The notes under the pieces: model-generated | Databases searched by the model: none | Seen by the model: the letters and a program-made list of their open reading frames with translations, nothing else | Told to the model about the DNA's origin: nothing | Assembly (NCBI RefSeq): GCF_040954645.1 | Contig: NC_092806.1 | Span: 24,887,644-24,951,643 of the forward strand | DNA: 64,000 bases | Reading direction: 5' to 3' | DNA from: Diabrotica undecimpunctata | Taxonomy: Eukaryota; Arthropoda; Insecta; Coleoptera; Chrysomelidae | Translations under genes and position numbers: made by a program | Part shown: positions 36,551 to 48,183 of the stretch, piece by piece | How the letters are laid out: the number at the start of each line of letters is the position of its first letter | Position numbering within the stretch: the stretch's first letter is position 1

Positions 36551-37799
36551 AAATGCCACAAGAAAATAGTTTCAGAAAAATAGTTTAAAATTAGTCTATT
36601 AAATTTAAAAAAGAGTTTACGGCAACGTGTCCCGACTCTGCGACAACTTGCCACGAAGTGGGGTAAGTTTCCGCACAATGTATCGCGCAAAAAAAACAAT
36701 TTTCTTCAAAATTTTAATATCGACTAATTAATTTTGATGCTGCCAAATTTCAACTAAGATAGGAGTGTATTCATTCATCCTAATTAGTTGTTTTAAATCA
36801 AGCACGTGAATGCATATATTTAAAGATATCAAAACTGAGGCTATTAGCTCCTGTCTCCCCTATAGTAGTTAATAAAAAATACGATAAATAGATGCAACAC
36901 AGTCAAATATACTATCCAAAATGTAAGAAAAAATGGATAAAACTGCACAGTTATTCACCAATGATAAAAGAATATTTTCTGGTAAGGTCTAAAAGGTATA
37001 ATATTACCTTTTGTTTATAATGTTAAAAAATTCGACAAGTTGCTCGTAGTGTTCTGATAACTGCTGAGGATTAAAAGAAATTACGTCATGAGCTCAACGG
37101 TTCATTGTTAATGCGGTATTGTTAAGGCGACAGTGATAGAGCATGGACAGTTAGATGACAACAAAGAAGGAATTAGAGTAGATTCGAATGGTGGTATAAG
37201 ACGGATTAAGCGGAGAAACGGTAGCGTATTTTGGTATCCCGCTGAGTTGTATACCGATGCAGTAATCAGGCCCACGTATGATACATTCAGAGTGATTTAC
37301 GACGATTGCGATATTTGGTAGGTTAAGGTTTTTTTGATTATTATTCAATATATTGTAGTCGGGTGAGACTTAAGTCAAAAGTCGAACTAGAAAATTAAAC
37401 TGAAATAAAAAAAAGTACAATAAATACAAAACATGTGATTAGTTCTTGAGAGTTGGTCACAATCCTTATTAATTATTATGAACTCGTTTACGAGTTTAAT
37501 GATGATTTTGTTTTGATGATGTATTTTGTTCGTGCAAAATACTTAACGTAGTTTTGATAAAAACTGGCTTTTAGCATAGCTTATGCCTTCTATGTTTATA
37601 TGGCAAATTCGAAATATAGGTCCGATTGGTCTGGTTGTGCGGTCCTCACAAGAGCCGTTTATTTTGTTTATCATCTTTCGTTGGAAGTGTTGTTTGGTCA
37701 GGAGATCCTAAGGATTGTTTGACTGCCAGTATGTGCTAGTTCATTTAGCGTTGCATAGGGTTCACGTGTAGTATTCTAATACGGACGCGAACCAGCTCT
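36551..37799. other. No recognised gene
   Basis: Nothing named. The open frame at 37133-37321 (62 codons) reads like normal protein sequence and ends before TTTGGTAGGTTA, which could be a splice donor, but I recognise no domain. Confidence 0.4.
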
Positions 37800-39190
37800 A
37801 CACCCCAAAGAAGACTTAAAACTTCAACGGCATTTATTGATCTCTCGGCAGCTTACGATACAGTATGGAGAGAGGGCCTTATATACAATTCTCCGTGCAA
37901 TCCCCTGTAAACCAATAGCACGCCTAACAGATAGCATGCTCAACGACCGAATGTTTCAAGTAGTGATGGGCACAGATATCAGCCCACCAAAGAAACTTAA
38001 GAATGGCTTACCACAGGGGTCAGTGCTTTCTCCACTACTATTTAGCTTATACCTAGCAGATATGCCGGAAACACAGTCAAAAAAGGATGCGCCGATGACT
38101 GGACCCTCACTACACGATGCAGAATACTAGAAACGTCTGAAGTTCTGACGGCAGACTTATTGGGCAAATATTTTCGCAAGTGGCGACTTCAACCAAATGC
38201 ATCCAAAACAGAAGTTAGTTGCTTTTACCTGAACAATAAACTTGCTGAAAAGGAACTCAACATACGGTTTGAAAATACCACACTTACCCACAACAAAACA
38301 CCGAAGTACCTGGGCGTAACACTAGACAGAACGCTATCATTTAAAGAGCATTTAACCAAAACTGCCCAAAAGTTGAGTACAAGAAATAACATTATACAGA
38401 AGCTCTGCGGTACCACCTGGGGAGCATCGGTTTCCACTCTCCTCTCTACTGCCTTAGCCCTTGTTTTCTCGACCGCTGAATATTGTGCTCCAGTCTGGCT
38501 GCACAGTCCACACGTAAAAAAAGTCGACAATCAGCTGCACAGCACTATGAGGATGATAGCTGGTACAATTAAATCAACTCCCACCCAATGGCTTCCAGTA
38601 TTAAGTCATATCCCACCTCCACATTTACGATGAGTCGACGCACTTACACGTGAATACAAAAAGATCATGAACAATATAAACTTGCCGATTCACCAAGATA
38701 CCGAGGATGCACGAAATACCCGTCTCCGTTCTAGAAAACCACCAATGAAAACGGCAAGAATGATACATGAGGAGTTCAACATCACGAATGCATGGTCCCA
38801 AGAATGGAACGAATGGCAAAATAACATGCCCTGCATTACCCACAAGCCACCAGGTTTTGATCTTCAACGCAAAACATGGTCCACTCTAAATAGGATCCGA
38901 ACCAGACATGACAGATGTGCATACAAGCTACATAAATGGGGAAAGAACCCGTCTCCTCAATGTGACTATGGAGAGAACCAAACCATCGACCACATTATTG
39001 AAGAGTGTCCCTCAAGATCCTACAATGGTAGCCCTGAAGACTTCCTGTTTGCAACTTCAGAGTCAATTAATTATATCAATATACTTGATGTTTGTTTGTA
39101 ACTATTTAAAGTTTGTCAAATACCTATATTACTAGTGTTTGTGTATTTGTTCTAAATGTGTTGTAATTGTCATACGATAAATAAATAACT
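37800..39190 (+). pseudogene. Jockey-like LINE reverse transcriptase and C-terminus
   Basis: 'AFIDLSAAYDTVW' (about 37828-37868) is the RT A box. A frameshift follows, then 'GLPQGSVLSPLLFSLYLADM' (about 38005-38065). After another shift 'GCADDWTLTT' (about 38085-38115) stands for Y-A-D-D-W-T, the Tyr being changed. 38160-38633 is the thumb ('PKYLGVTLDRTLSFKEHL', 'YCAPVWLHSPHVKKVDNQL'). 38667-39101 is the C-terminus with 'RTRHDRCAYKLHKWG' and a Cys/His cluster ('CDYGENQTIDHIIEECP'). It ends near AAATAAATAA at 39180-39190, a typical A-rich LINE tail. 5'-truncated. Confidence 0.85.
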
Positions 39191-41079
39191 TAACGTAGTA
39201 AATGAACTTAGCTCAACATTACCAGTTTATCGACGTACTCCAATTCCTGGATTTTCTTCCACATTGTTTAAAACGTCTTCTTCTTGTCGAACAGTGCTTA
39301 GTCTTAATCGACCATTTCGATATGTGTTAGCAAACTATCTAGCAGCAGCACGTTCAACTTGAAATGCGAAGGTGGTATTAAAAACGTATCTAATTGCTGA
39401 AAATAATAGCTGCAATGACATAACTATGACAACTTGCACAATAAATATTGTTACATGTTTATTTTTCGGGTGTAACTACAAGGAAATGAAAAGATTGAAT
39501 TTTGCATTGTAGATTTAAAATGCGTTTATCTCGAAAACCGTTGAGTTTAGCGAAATAAATGTAGTATAACTTTTTTAAGTAAAAATAATAGGGGAATGAA
39601 AGTTTTGATCTTAAAATTATGTAGAGTGGGGGATAAAACAAATTAAACGTATTAAGTGAACGCTGAAAGACGTATGTGGCGCCCTCTAAGTACTACACAA
39701 TTTTTGTTAAAGAATTTAGATTTCTCGTCCCAAAAATTCCCCATCTACCAAATTTCGTGTTGTTATCCCATGTCTGTCAGGAAATATTCAAAAATAAATA
39801 AATGTTTTTGACACCCTGTATTTCGGATATAATCTACGTTCGTACTAAAGTAAATTAGCTTACTAGGCAGTTTTTTCACTTAACTTTTAGACTGAAGTCT
39901 ACATCTAAATTATGAACATTTGTTAACTTCATGTTTATTGTTATATTTTAATATAGTTATTAAAACTAGTCGGATGATATGTTAATTATGCATTTCTATA
40001 ATCTGTATAATATAATAATGTTAACATTCCATGAAGTATAATAAAAGTTAATCCCTATTATGTTTTAAAATATAGACAAATTTTACCTGCTTCAATTGTT
40101 TTGACTCTACCTTTTCTAATCTAATTTTCAGACTAAAATCTCTTTTAACAAAGGCCAACATTTACATCAATTTCACTTTATAAACTCACTGTTATCCTTT
40201 TCTCAGCATTTAGAACCAAAACGGTCCCATACTGGGTGTTAATCTGCAGCAATAAAACAATAATAAAGAGATTAGGAGCTCAGTTTTTAGGTAGAAAGAC
40301 GACCAGAGAGCCATTCACGAATTTGTGGTCAAAAGGGGGCAAGTTCCAGTTGGAAGTACAGTTATGGTTATGTTTTAATTGTTCAGTAGACCACCTACGG
40401 GGGCCGTACCTGAAACTGTCATGTCAAAATAAAAGCTAAGAACCGTTTTGTCGTCTGGGGATTTCGCGTCTGAGGGGTCTTCTCGAAATTTGCATGTTGT
40501 TTGTAAACACAGATTTTACTGTTATTTATTCAGAATTTAGACGATTTTAGGAATTTTTATAATAACTAAATTTAAAATCCAAATAAAAGACAGAGCAAAA
40601 TGGCGTAGACAGCTTGAAAAGGTCGAAACTTATTTTATTTACTAACCAAGTAAACAATTAAATAAATATAAAAAGCTAAAACTGTATCGGGATAGTTATA
40701 TACATGAGATGCTATAAGTACTAAATTATGGATAATAAAAAAATAACTTTGACAAAATAGTAACTATGCCGTTAAAGAATTGGAATTAATATTTGTTTTA
40801 ATACATTAATAGAACTTTAAAAGACTTAAAAATAGTACCTGATAAATAAATAGGAACACGGAAGTGACTTGACTTGTCAATAGATTAGCCACATGATGAG
40901 ATAAACAAAATACTAGCTCCTTAAAGTTATTCGTCACACACAGAATAAAACCTGGTGCTGTAAGAAGACGAATGTTATGGCTTTTCTATCTAGGAGAGTA
41001 ATTTTTGTTTACAAAAAACCCGCTTTAATCTAATACGGTTATTAGCGGAACGGTAACAGGTAATTACACTGTGCTTAGT
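39191..41079. other. No recognised gene; possible decayed mariner-derived MITE
   Basis: TTTTTGACACCCTGTATTTC at about 39808-39827 looks like a mariner-family right end, and TTTTTCGGGTGTAACTAC at about 39463 could be its decayed left partner, implying a MITE of about 360 bases. The rest has nothing I can name. Confidence 0.35.
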
Positions 41080-44000
41080 AAATTAAAGTTTTTTAAAAAC
41101 AAAAGTAGGTTATCTATAGTATTTTTTGAGTTTAAAATGTGTTTAATACTGTTTGGTTAATGGTATTTAATTCTGTGACGATTAAACTTTTCGCACGTTT
41201 CCACCAGCACATGTTTTGCCGTAAGGGGTGAACCGCACTAGTCACAAATTGGGCATTCTTCTTTTTTAAACAAATGTTCATGAGAAAACTGGGTACGTCA
41301 AAGTCGTAAACGGGAAATCATTATTTGCTTTCGTCTGGATACCTCGGGTGGTTGCCATAGTCCAATCTTATTTTTTATTTCCTGAAGCTTTGGTGATGTG
41401 TATTTCCGTTTATTGTTCCAGTTCTCTAACAGGTGCTTTATGAAGTAGCTTTTTAGCTTCATAAATACAGATTGGGGAGATATGGGGATTCCGTTGTCGT
41501 TTATAGCTTCTTTGGCATTTTTATCTACTGCTCTATTACCTGCTGTTCCAACATGTGATAGGACCTAGAGAAACTTGATGCTTTTATCTTCAATATGAAA
41601 TTTATTTAGTTCTTCCTTTATTAGCCAAGCTTACGGATGCTGCGTGTATATTTTCCTAAATATTTGTAGTGACAATATAGAATTTGTCATGATTTTGTTC
41701 ATCTTATTTGTATTTGTTTGCAGTATCGCTTGGTAAATTGCATACAGTTCTCCTGTTAGTATAGTTGCGGTATCTGGAATTCTTCTTCTAAATGTTCCTA
41801 TCTTCTAGAGATGTTGGCGGCCACATTGACCCATCTTATTCTATTCACAGCAGCTCGAAATAGATCAGTTGACGTTAGACCCTCTCAGCCTCTCTTACCC
41901 TTAATCTTGCCGTGTAGAATCAACTGTAGAAGTCGGTATTTATAATTACGCATGATGTGGCCGAAGTAAGCCAATGTTGTGTTTTTTATGGTGTTAATAA
42001 TTTCTTTGCCTTTTCTTAGCCTCTGGAGAATAGTTATGCTAATTGTGTGGTTTATATAATATGAGACCCTCAACATACGACGGTAGCACCACATTTCAAA
42101 TGCCTCTAATCGTTTTATGGCTTCTTTTGTAAGGCTCCAGCATTCTACTCCATAGAGGAGGACACTAAAGACGTAACATCTAAGAATTCTCATGCGTATA
42201 TTGATACTTAAAGATAGGTTGCAGAGAATCTTTCTAAGACTGTTGAAAGAGCTTCTGGCTTTTTCAATACGAGTTTTTATTTCGTAGTTGTGATCCCAAG
42301 TATCCTTCTGGAAGAAGGATTCCTTCAGGAATCCTCTGGAATTTTATGTTTGAGAATCTCTGTGCTGTTAATTATTGCCACTTCGACTACATTTTCAGTT
42401 TTAGACGTGTCTGTATAGTATACTGTGTAATCGGAATGGGAGTTAATTAGATCTCTGAAGTGTTGTATGATAAGATTAAGGTTAGAGCTATTTTTTTGGA
42501 ATTATAATAGACTGCTATTGACTGTTGGAATTTTTATAATATAAGCTAAAGATGAAGATATATTTTTTGTATTGATATAAGGGTAGAAAGTGCTTTCAGT
42601 TAAGTAGGTTAATTGCATGATGAATTCTAGGTCAATTCGATATGAAAGAACTAACTGCTGGATATGACTTTTCCAATTTAACTGTTGATCAAATATCATT
42701 CCTAGAAATTTGATTTCGTTTGTATAAAAAAGAGTTTGGTTTTCAAGTGTTAGATTTGGTTTATCCTCGATATGTCTTTTTGAAAATGTTATGCATTTTG
42801 TTTTATTAGAACTAAAACTAAAACTGGTACATAGGGACCAATTTACTAGTTTATTCAAGTGTTTTTGTATTATTGACGCCATGCGATTAACGTTCTTGCC
42901 TTTGATGTAAATAATTAGGTCATCAGCATATAGTCTTGTCTAAACAGGTTTTGCAATGATGTTTATTACATCGTTTATTGCTAATAAACATAGAGTAGGA
43001 CTGATAATAATCGATACTTGTGAGTTTCGGTTGTGTTATTCTCTAAGACGGGATATTGTACCATTCGCCAGGACTTAAAAAAATCTTGAGTTTAAAAAGT
43101 TTTTATGTAAGCGAAATATTGATATTCCCACTTTTTTTGGAATGTACGGTATTTACATACTATATCAAATGCTTCAGTTACGTCAAAGTAAACTGCCCTA
43201 CATTTTTGATTATTTTTAAAATCTTCGTGAATAGCGTTTTCCAGATATATCATGTTGTCGTTTGTAGATCTGCCTGGTTTAAAGCCAGCTTATTTTATGT
43301 TAATTCTGGCATATTTGTGACTATTTATCTTAGGGTGGGTCTTGGATGGATCGTATTATGTGTTTATTAGGTGCAGAATTCGTGTAGGCCCTTATTTTTT
43401 TGTATGTAGAATTACTTTAATCATATACTTAGTGAAATAGGTTGATTGCGAGTTCTTCTATTGGAGATGAGGTTTGCGATAGATGTCTTTTAGTTGATTC
43501 TGTTGATTTAACGTTGTTGGAAGGGCAGATTTCACACCTTCATCAAATTTGTTTGAAGAGGAGAAGTTGGTGAATAACTATAGTATCTGTCTGTTATGGA
43601 AATCTTTAAAGTGATATTGTGAGGTGAATTAGACGTTGGAATAGTATTTAGTATATCAGAATTGATCAGGGGAAAGGTTTCTGATGAACATTATAAGGCA
43701 AGATGGCCATTTTGTTTGCATTTGAAACAAAGCGATTGGTAGCTGGATAAAAAATACTTTGTAGCTAACATTATCAAGATTGACCACAACTTGGACTGGA
43801 CTGGACGCCTAAAACTGAAAATTTAGGATTTGTAGCTTCAATTCTTAAACATGTCATTGGTGACATCAATTTTAAGCCTAGGTTTTGGAGACGATTGTTC
43901 AATATTTTGTGTGGATTGTTGGACTAACATTAGATAAGAGAAGTCGTTCTGATGTGGTGATTAGTCTACGTGCTGGATGTACTTCATTATTTATTTTTAT

Positions 44001-44120
44001 TGATCCTGTTTTATTAAGAATGTCATTAACTACAGTTTTACTGAAACGATAAATGCTTACTCGGTTATTAAAGATTCTTGACGAATAAATAATATTTTTT
44101 GGTTAAACGAGTGGTCCTAG
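41080..44120 (-). pseudogene. RNase H-bearing LINE (I-like) remnant with ORF1 zinc knuckle
   Basis: Minus strand, from 44120 down. ORF1 sequence ('RRLITTSERLLLSNVSP') precedes a CCHC knuckle at about 43740-43690, C-F-K-C-x4-H-x4-C, with one stop inside it. Then comes the RT: 'GRSTNDNMIYLENAIHED' and 'AVYFDVTEAFDIV' (about 43270-43160), 'LYADDLIIYIKGK' (about 42940-42900), 'KFLGMIFDQQLNWKSHI' (about 42720-42660). RNase H starts with 'VYYTDTSKT' (about 42420), is split by the insertion at 41783-42334, and resumes with 'TGELYAIYQAI' and 'SHVGTAGNRAVDKNAKEA' (about 41750-41520). It ends with a Cys/His cluster 'CPICD' (about 41250). The endonuclease between ORF1 and RT is largely missing. Many stops. 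Confidence 0.8.
41783..42334 (-). mobile_element. LINE 3' fragment inserted in the RNase H domain, 9-bp target duplication
   Basis: TCTGGAATT occurs at 41774-41782 and 42335-42343, exactly at the two borders, and both copies continue the host RNase H reading. The insert reads on the minus strand as an endonuclease/RT LINE C-terminus: 'DHNYEIKTRIEKARSSF', 'VFSVLLYGVECWSLTKEA', 'LAYFGHIMRNYKYRLLQ', 'HGKIKGKRG', then a decayed tail. Its 5' truncation, orientation and flanking duplication fit ordinary target-primed insertion. Confidence 0.85.
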
Positions 44121-44520
44121 TTGCGCCATCAATTTTCGCCACCAACTTTTTAAAGCTGGTTCACATTTTCCAGTAACACTTTAGTTCAGTGCTGATCTGG
44201 AATGGCAATTGTTTCCATTATTCTAGTTATTTCATGTTTTTACAGCGATAATGATTTCAAGTAAAAAGTAAATCAAGAGCAACCAGTATTGGCTGTATAA
44301 CGTTTTTACTATGCGTATATGATGTTGGATTAGCTTTCTCCGTGATTTTAGTTTCTCCGAATAAGACTTAAAAAGTGGACTGCCAATCAAGTAACAGGGA
44401 TCTTACAGGATCCAATACATTTAAGCACATGTTTTGAATTGAACTCCAGCACTGACTTTAATCGCCTAATATAATGTAAACTTGAATGAGTGAATGTAAA
44501 ACATTAATAGACTGCATATT
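44121..44520. other. No recognised feature
   Basis: Nothing named between the LINE ORF1 remnant and the next element. Confidence 0.4.
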
Positions 44521-45111
44521 GACGGCTGAAAGGCAAAAATTACCAAGCGCCATTTGGCTAACTTTACACTAGAGCGATTTAAAGTTTGAAATTTTCAAAA
44601 AAAAATTTGTAAAACATGATTTAGTGGTTTTATTGTCATAATTCCAACAAACTTAAAATGTAGTTTAGATATTTTATAAACTTTCTATTGAAGACTATCT
44701 ATTTTTTTAATAGTTTATGAAATAGTGTCGGTTAGTAATATTTTCTGATAAATCACAACCATGAAAAAGTTACCTACCGACTATATTTTTTTATTTTCAT
44801 CTGGAAAAAATACCGAAGGTGATTAATTTTAATTATTGCAACTGGTAAAATTGACTAAACCTCATACATTTTTGACTTTATTTTAAGAAATGTAACCTAT
44901 CTGAAAAGCTTTAACAGATAAATTGGTTGAACTAAAAAACTAAAAAATATAATATAGTAATTATCATATTAATAACAGACGTTACTTGGAATCACTGTCG
45001 TCTTGATCTATACGACATGCATTATCAGTGAAATGTATAAATTTCTTATTTGAAAAAATAATAATTGCTTGGCATACTGCTAAAGCGTTAGCAATTTTGA
45101 TAAGTACATAC

Positions 45112-45798
45112 CACTGATTTGGATTTAATAATCTTGCCATCTTTTTGTTCATATTTTTGTCAGGCTGCTCTTTTCTGCGAAAGCTCTTTCCTCAAATTTT
45201 TCTTCTTCATTCTTAAACCCTTTTCTGCTACCGTGTCTTCATTAATGTCAGTAAAACTTTTGTTGTACACTTTTGGTTTAGATTTAAACTTTTTCTGTGT
45301 TTTCTTTCTTTTTCGTGTCTTTGGCGATACCTCATCATCAGAAGAAAAAGTGACTCCGAACCATTCATCTGAATTTGAAATTTCACCACAATCAACAAAT
45401 GTAGAAAAATCTTTATCCGATATATAATCAATATACATTCTATCAGTTTTGGACTAACGTTTACAACCGGACTGAGACTTTATACATTCAGATCCACCAG
45501 ACTGAAAATCTCCCATTGTGGTAGTGTTAGTAGATTCAGCCCTTCTTTAAACATTAGGGAAAGCATTCATTTTTAATTTACCTTCAAGGTCATCGTCTGT
45601 TGGCTCCTATTCTTGAATTACAATTTGAACTAGCAAATAATTATCTGATGGAGCTGCCCTCTGATCTTCGTGTTGATTCTCAGTAACAAGTTTTAAAGTA
45701 GGGCTAGATGGTCTAGCGAATAACTCATCCATTAAAAAATTATCAGCTATTGGACCAACGATATTGATTTTATCGTCATCTGTAAGTCCCAGTTGATG
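45112..45798 (-). pseudogene. Unclassified coding remnant, acidic then Lys-rich, inside the 44.5-47 kb element
   Basis: One minus-strand frame reads from about 45798 to 45112 with only four stops (45607, 45547, 45454, 45160). It starts 'HQLGLTDDDKINIVGPIADN', is acidic and Ser-rich in the middle ('GEISNSDEWFGVTFSSDDE'), then basic ('KTRKRKKTQKKFKSKPK'). After the last stop 'KYEQKDGKIIKSKS' continues to a good splice donor (GTATGTACTT at 45111 downward). Codon-like sequence of this length between the stops suggests a former exon rather than chance. The acidic-then-basic layout resembles N-termini of some insect transposon-encoded proteins, but I cannot assign a family. Confidence 0.45.
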
Positions 45799-45959
45799 TC
45801 ATTGAAAGCTTATCATCGGACACGGTCTCACACTAAAAATTGTTTGAAAATTGTAATTAGTTATGTGTAGTTAGTAACATCAGACACTAATATAGTATTA
45901 GAAACACTAAAAATATTAGACATATAGGTACTTACCAAGAGTAAATCTTTGGTAGATGC

Positions 45960-46268
45960 CCCTGCGCTTGCCAAAGCTAGGTTTAGGATGTTATGTATTC
46001 GTTTTCTTCTTCTCATTGCGCCGTCTCCTTTCGAAGGTTGGCGATCCAAATGGCAATTGTAGTTTTGGAAACTGCTGCGCGAAAAATTTCTGCGGATGAG
46101 CGGTCAAACCATCTCCTCAGGTCTTTTAGCCATGAGTTCTGGCGTCTTCCACTGATCTTTTGCCTTGTACTTTTTCTTCCAGTATAACTTGAAGTAATTC
46201 ATATCTTTCGCCTCTCAACACATGACCCAAGTATTGAATTTTCCTCTCTTTGATTCGATTTCTACTAT
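45960..46268 (-). pseudogene. LINE C-terminal fragment
   Basis: Minus strand: 'NRIKERKIQYLGHVLRGERY' and 'LLQVILEEKVQGKRS', then 'KTTIAIWIANLRKETAQ', the usual C-terminus of endonuclease/RT LINEs. Short 5'-truncated copy lying inside the larger TIR-bounded element. Confidence 0.75.
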
Positions 46269-47053
46269 CCATTATAATAACAAAACCATACAATTACTTT
46301 GAGCCAAAAATGAGTTTAAAATAAAGTAATACACAATAGTAAAAAATATAGATTTGAACTTTTCCACAATTCGGAGCACACTGACCGATATTCTGTTACT
46401 ATCTACTAATCAAACTATGATTTAGAGCCCTTCTAAATGGCTTCAGGTTACGTGCAATAATGGTAAGCTTCCTTTTAACATTTCGTTTTTAAAGAAATAT
46501 ATTATATTTATAACTAAGCAAAAAAAGCATTAACAAAACCGGCAGGTAAATTATTACCAAACGACAAATTTCACCTATTTTAATTAGTAAGAAGGTACTA
46601 TTTATCTTGTTTAAGAAAGTTACATCTAGATATAATTAACTAAACAAAAATGGTATTTAATTATTGTGCGAAAAAAGTAATAAATGATAGAAAAAATATT
46701 TTTGGATAGGGTAAAATTTCTTAAGCATTTTAAAAACTCTATATGTTGTTTGTAAAAAATTACTATGCGCTGAAAATTTTAAAATACAATCTAACAAAAA
46801 CTTACTAACTGTAAAGGATTAAAATGGAGTAGGTATCAAATGAAAGTTGTTCTTAAATTTTCAAAATTCTAGTTGCTTGGTCGCCGAAAATTGTTAAAAA
46901 TGTTAATCATTTTAAATTACCAAGCGACAAAAAAGTCATCGTAGCCACATGAGAATACAACCAATCTACGCAGAAAGAATTTCTGATTTCAGTGATATAT
47001 ATAACTCAATATCGTACAAATTGTCGCTTGGTAATTTTTGCCTTTCACCTGTC

Positions 47054-48061
47054 TATATAAATAGTTATAATGGTCAATCATCTTCAACAGAAGTTCTTAA
47101 GAAGAAAATGTGCGAAAACAGAAATATTGGTCATCATTATTAAAAACAAAAACAAATGATAAATAATGGAACGTCTATTGTATGCATTAGAAACTTTTTT
47201 CTATATTTTATTCCTTGTGTGAATCATGTCTTAGGAAGATTTCCGTTCATCATAATTTTCCGGGTTGAACGAAACGAGGTTTGACTAAAAACCCTGTCCT
47301 GGAATGTTACACCTTAATGGATCTCCGCAAACACCACACAATATTTTCTTCTACATCAAACAGTGACTTACACTTAATTTTATTACGGTATATCGCTAAT
47401 TGCATGAGTGTACGATGAGACGTTTCCATTTGATTATTTATCGCGCGAACCGCGCAATAAGTTTATTTTAGAAGATCTATGAGACATTCGTCACCTTCGC
47501 GGTCACGGGGAACTGCTTGAGAATTAGAAATTTATACTCGTTTTAGACTAATTTACAGCAACCAATATGAACAGCGATTTCATTTTAATTCATCTCTTAA
47601 TTGCTTTTAATTAATGTTTAATTCTTTACGATTGATTCGTTATAAAAAGGTTGTAAAAAGATGATACTAATGTACCACTAAGATTGACGGTTATTTTTGA
47701 TTTTGTTAAATTTATTTATGTGCCTCTGCATTAATGCAATGTATAAACACACAAGAATCACACACATACGAGCCCAAATATATCTTATACACAAACGTAA
47801 TTGCGTGCATTTTTATAATGACGATTCGTCATAAGGAACTAATTCTAGACCAGCCTATAAACCTCGAAAATATCTACCAACAAACCAAATTTTATGAAAA
47901 AAAAAAAACAACTTATACTTACACTTTTCACTACTGATAACCATTTTTTATTGTTTATTATCTTCTACTCTATATTTTTTTCTTTTAATCCGACCGTTAG
48001 CCATTAATAACAGGTATAGCGATTTATATAATCATAAAGCTGATCCTTTTCTACTACTTAT

Positions 48062-48064
<3 letters not shown>
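47054..48064. other. No recognised feature
   Basis: No supported gene. A short GC-rich near-palindrome (TTATCGCGCGAACCGCGCAATAA) lies at about 47438-47460. Confidence 0.4.

Positions 48065-48135
<71 letters not shown>
48065..48135. repeat. (TA)n microsatellite
   Basis: TA run of about 35 units, next to sequence that on the minus strand reads TTTATTGACATACC into the TA array, similar to TTTATTGACTACC at the outer foldback end (about 14060). Confidence 0.95.
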
Positions 48136-48137
<2 letters not shown>

Positions 48138-48183
48138 TATGTCAATAAAGCTGATATCAAAAAATGCTTGAAACCGTTTCTAT

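Larger units (their letters stand above)
44521..47053. mobile_element. Unclassified 2.5-kb element with terminal inverted repeats
   Basis: TGAAAGGCAAAAATTACCAA (from 44527) and its exact complement (ending 47047) stand 2.5 kb apart. The match extends outward with changes (GACGGC against GACAGG). The core word TTACCAAGCGAC recurs inside near the right end (46917-46928; TTACCAAACGAC at about 46554; a reverse GTTGCTTGGTCGCC at 46872), like subterminal transposase sites. The interior holds a broken minus-strand frame (45112-45798) and a LINE tail. I could not find a clear target duplication and do not know the superfamily. Confidence 0.6.

Noticed and set aside
37133..37321. 62-codon open frame that looks protein-like and ends near a possible splice donor
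   Set aside because: No known domain and no partner exon found. Kept only as a note in the gap entry.
45119..45427. Plus-strand 102-codon open frame, Phe/Ser-rich
   Set aside because: Opposite strand of the Lys/Asp-rich remnant at 45112-45798, whose composition is far more protein-like.
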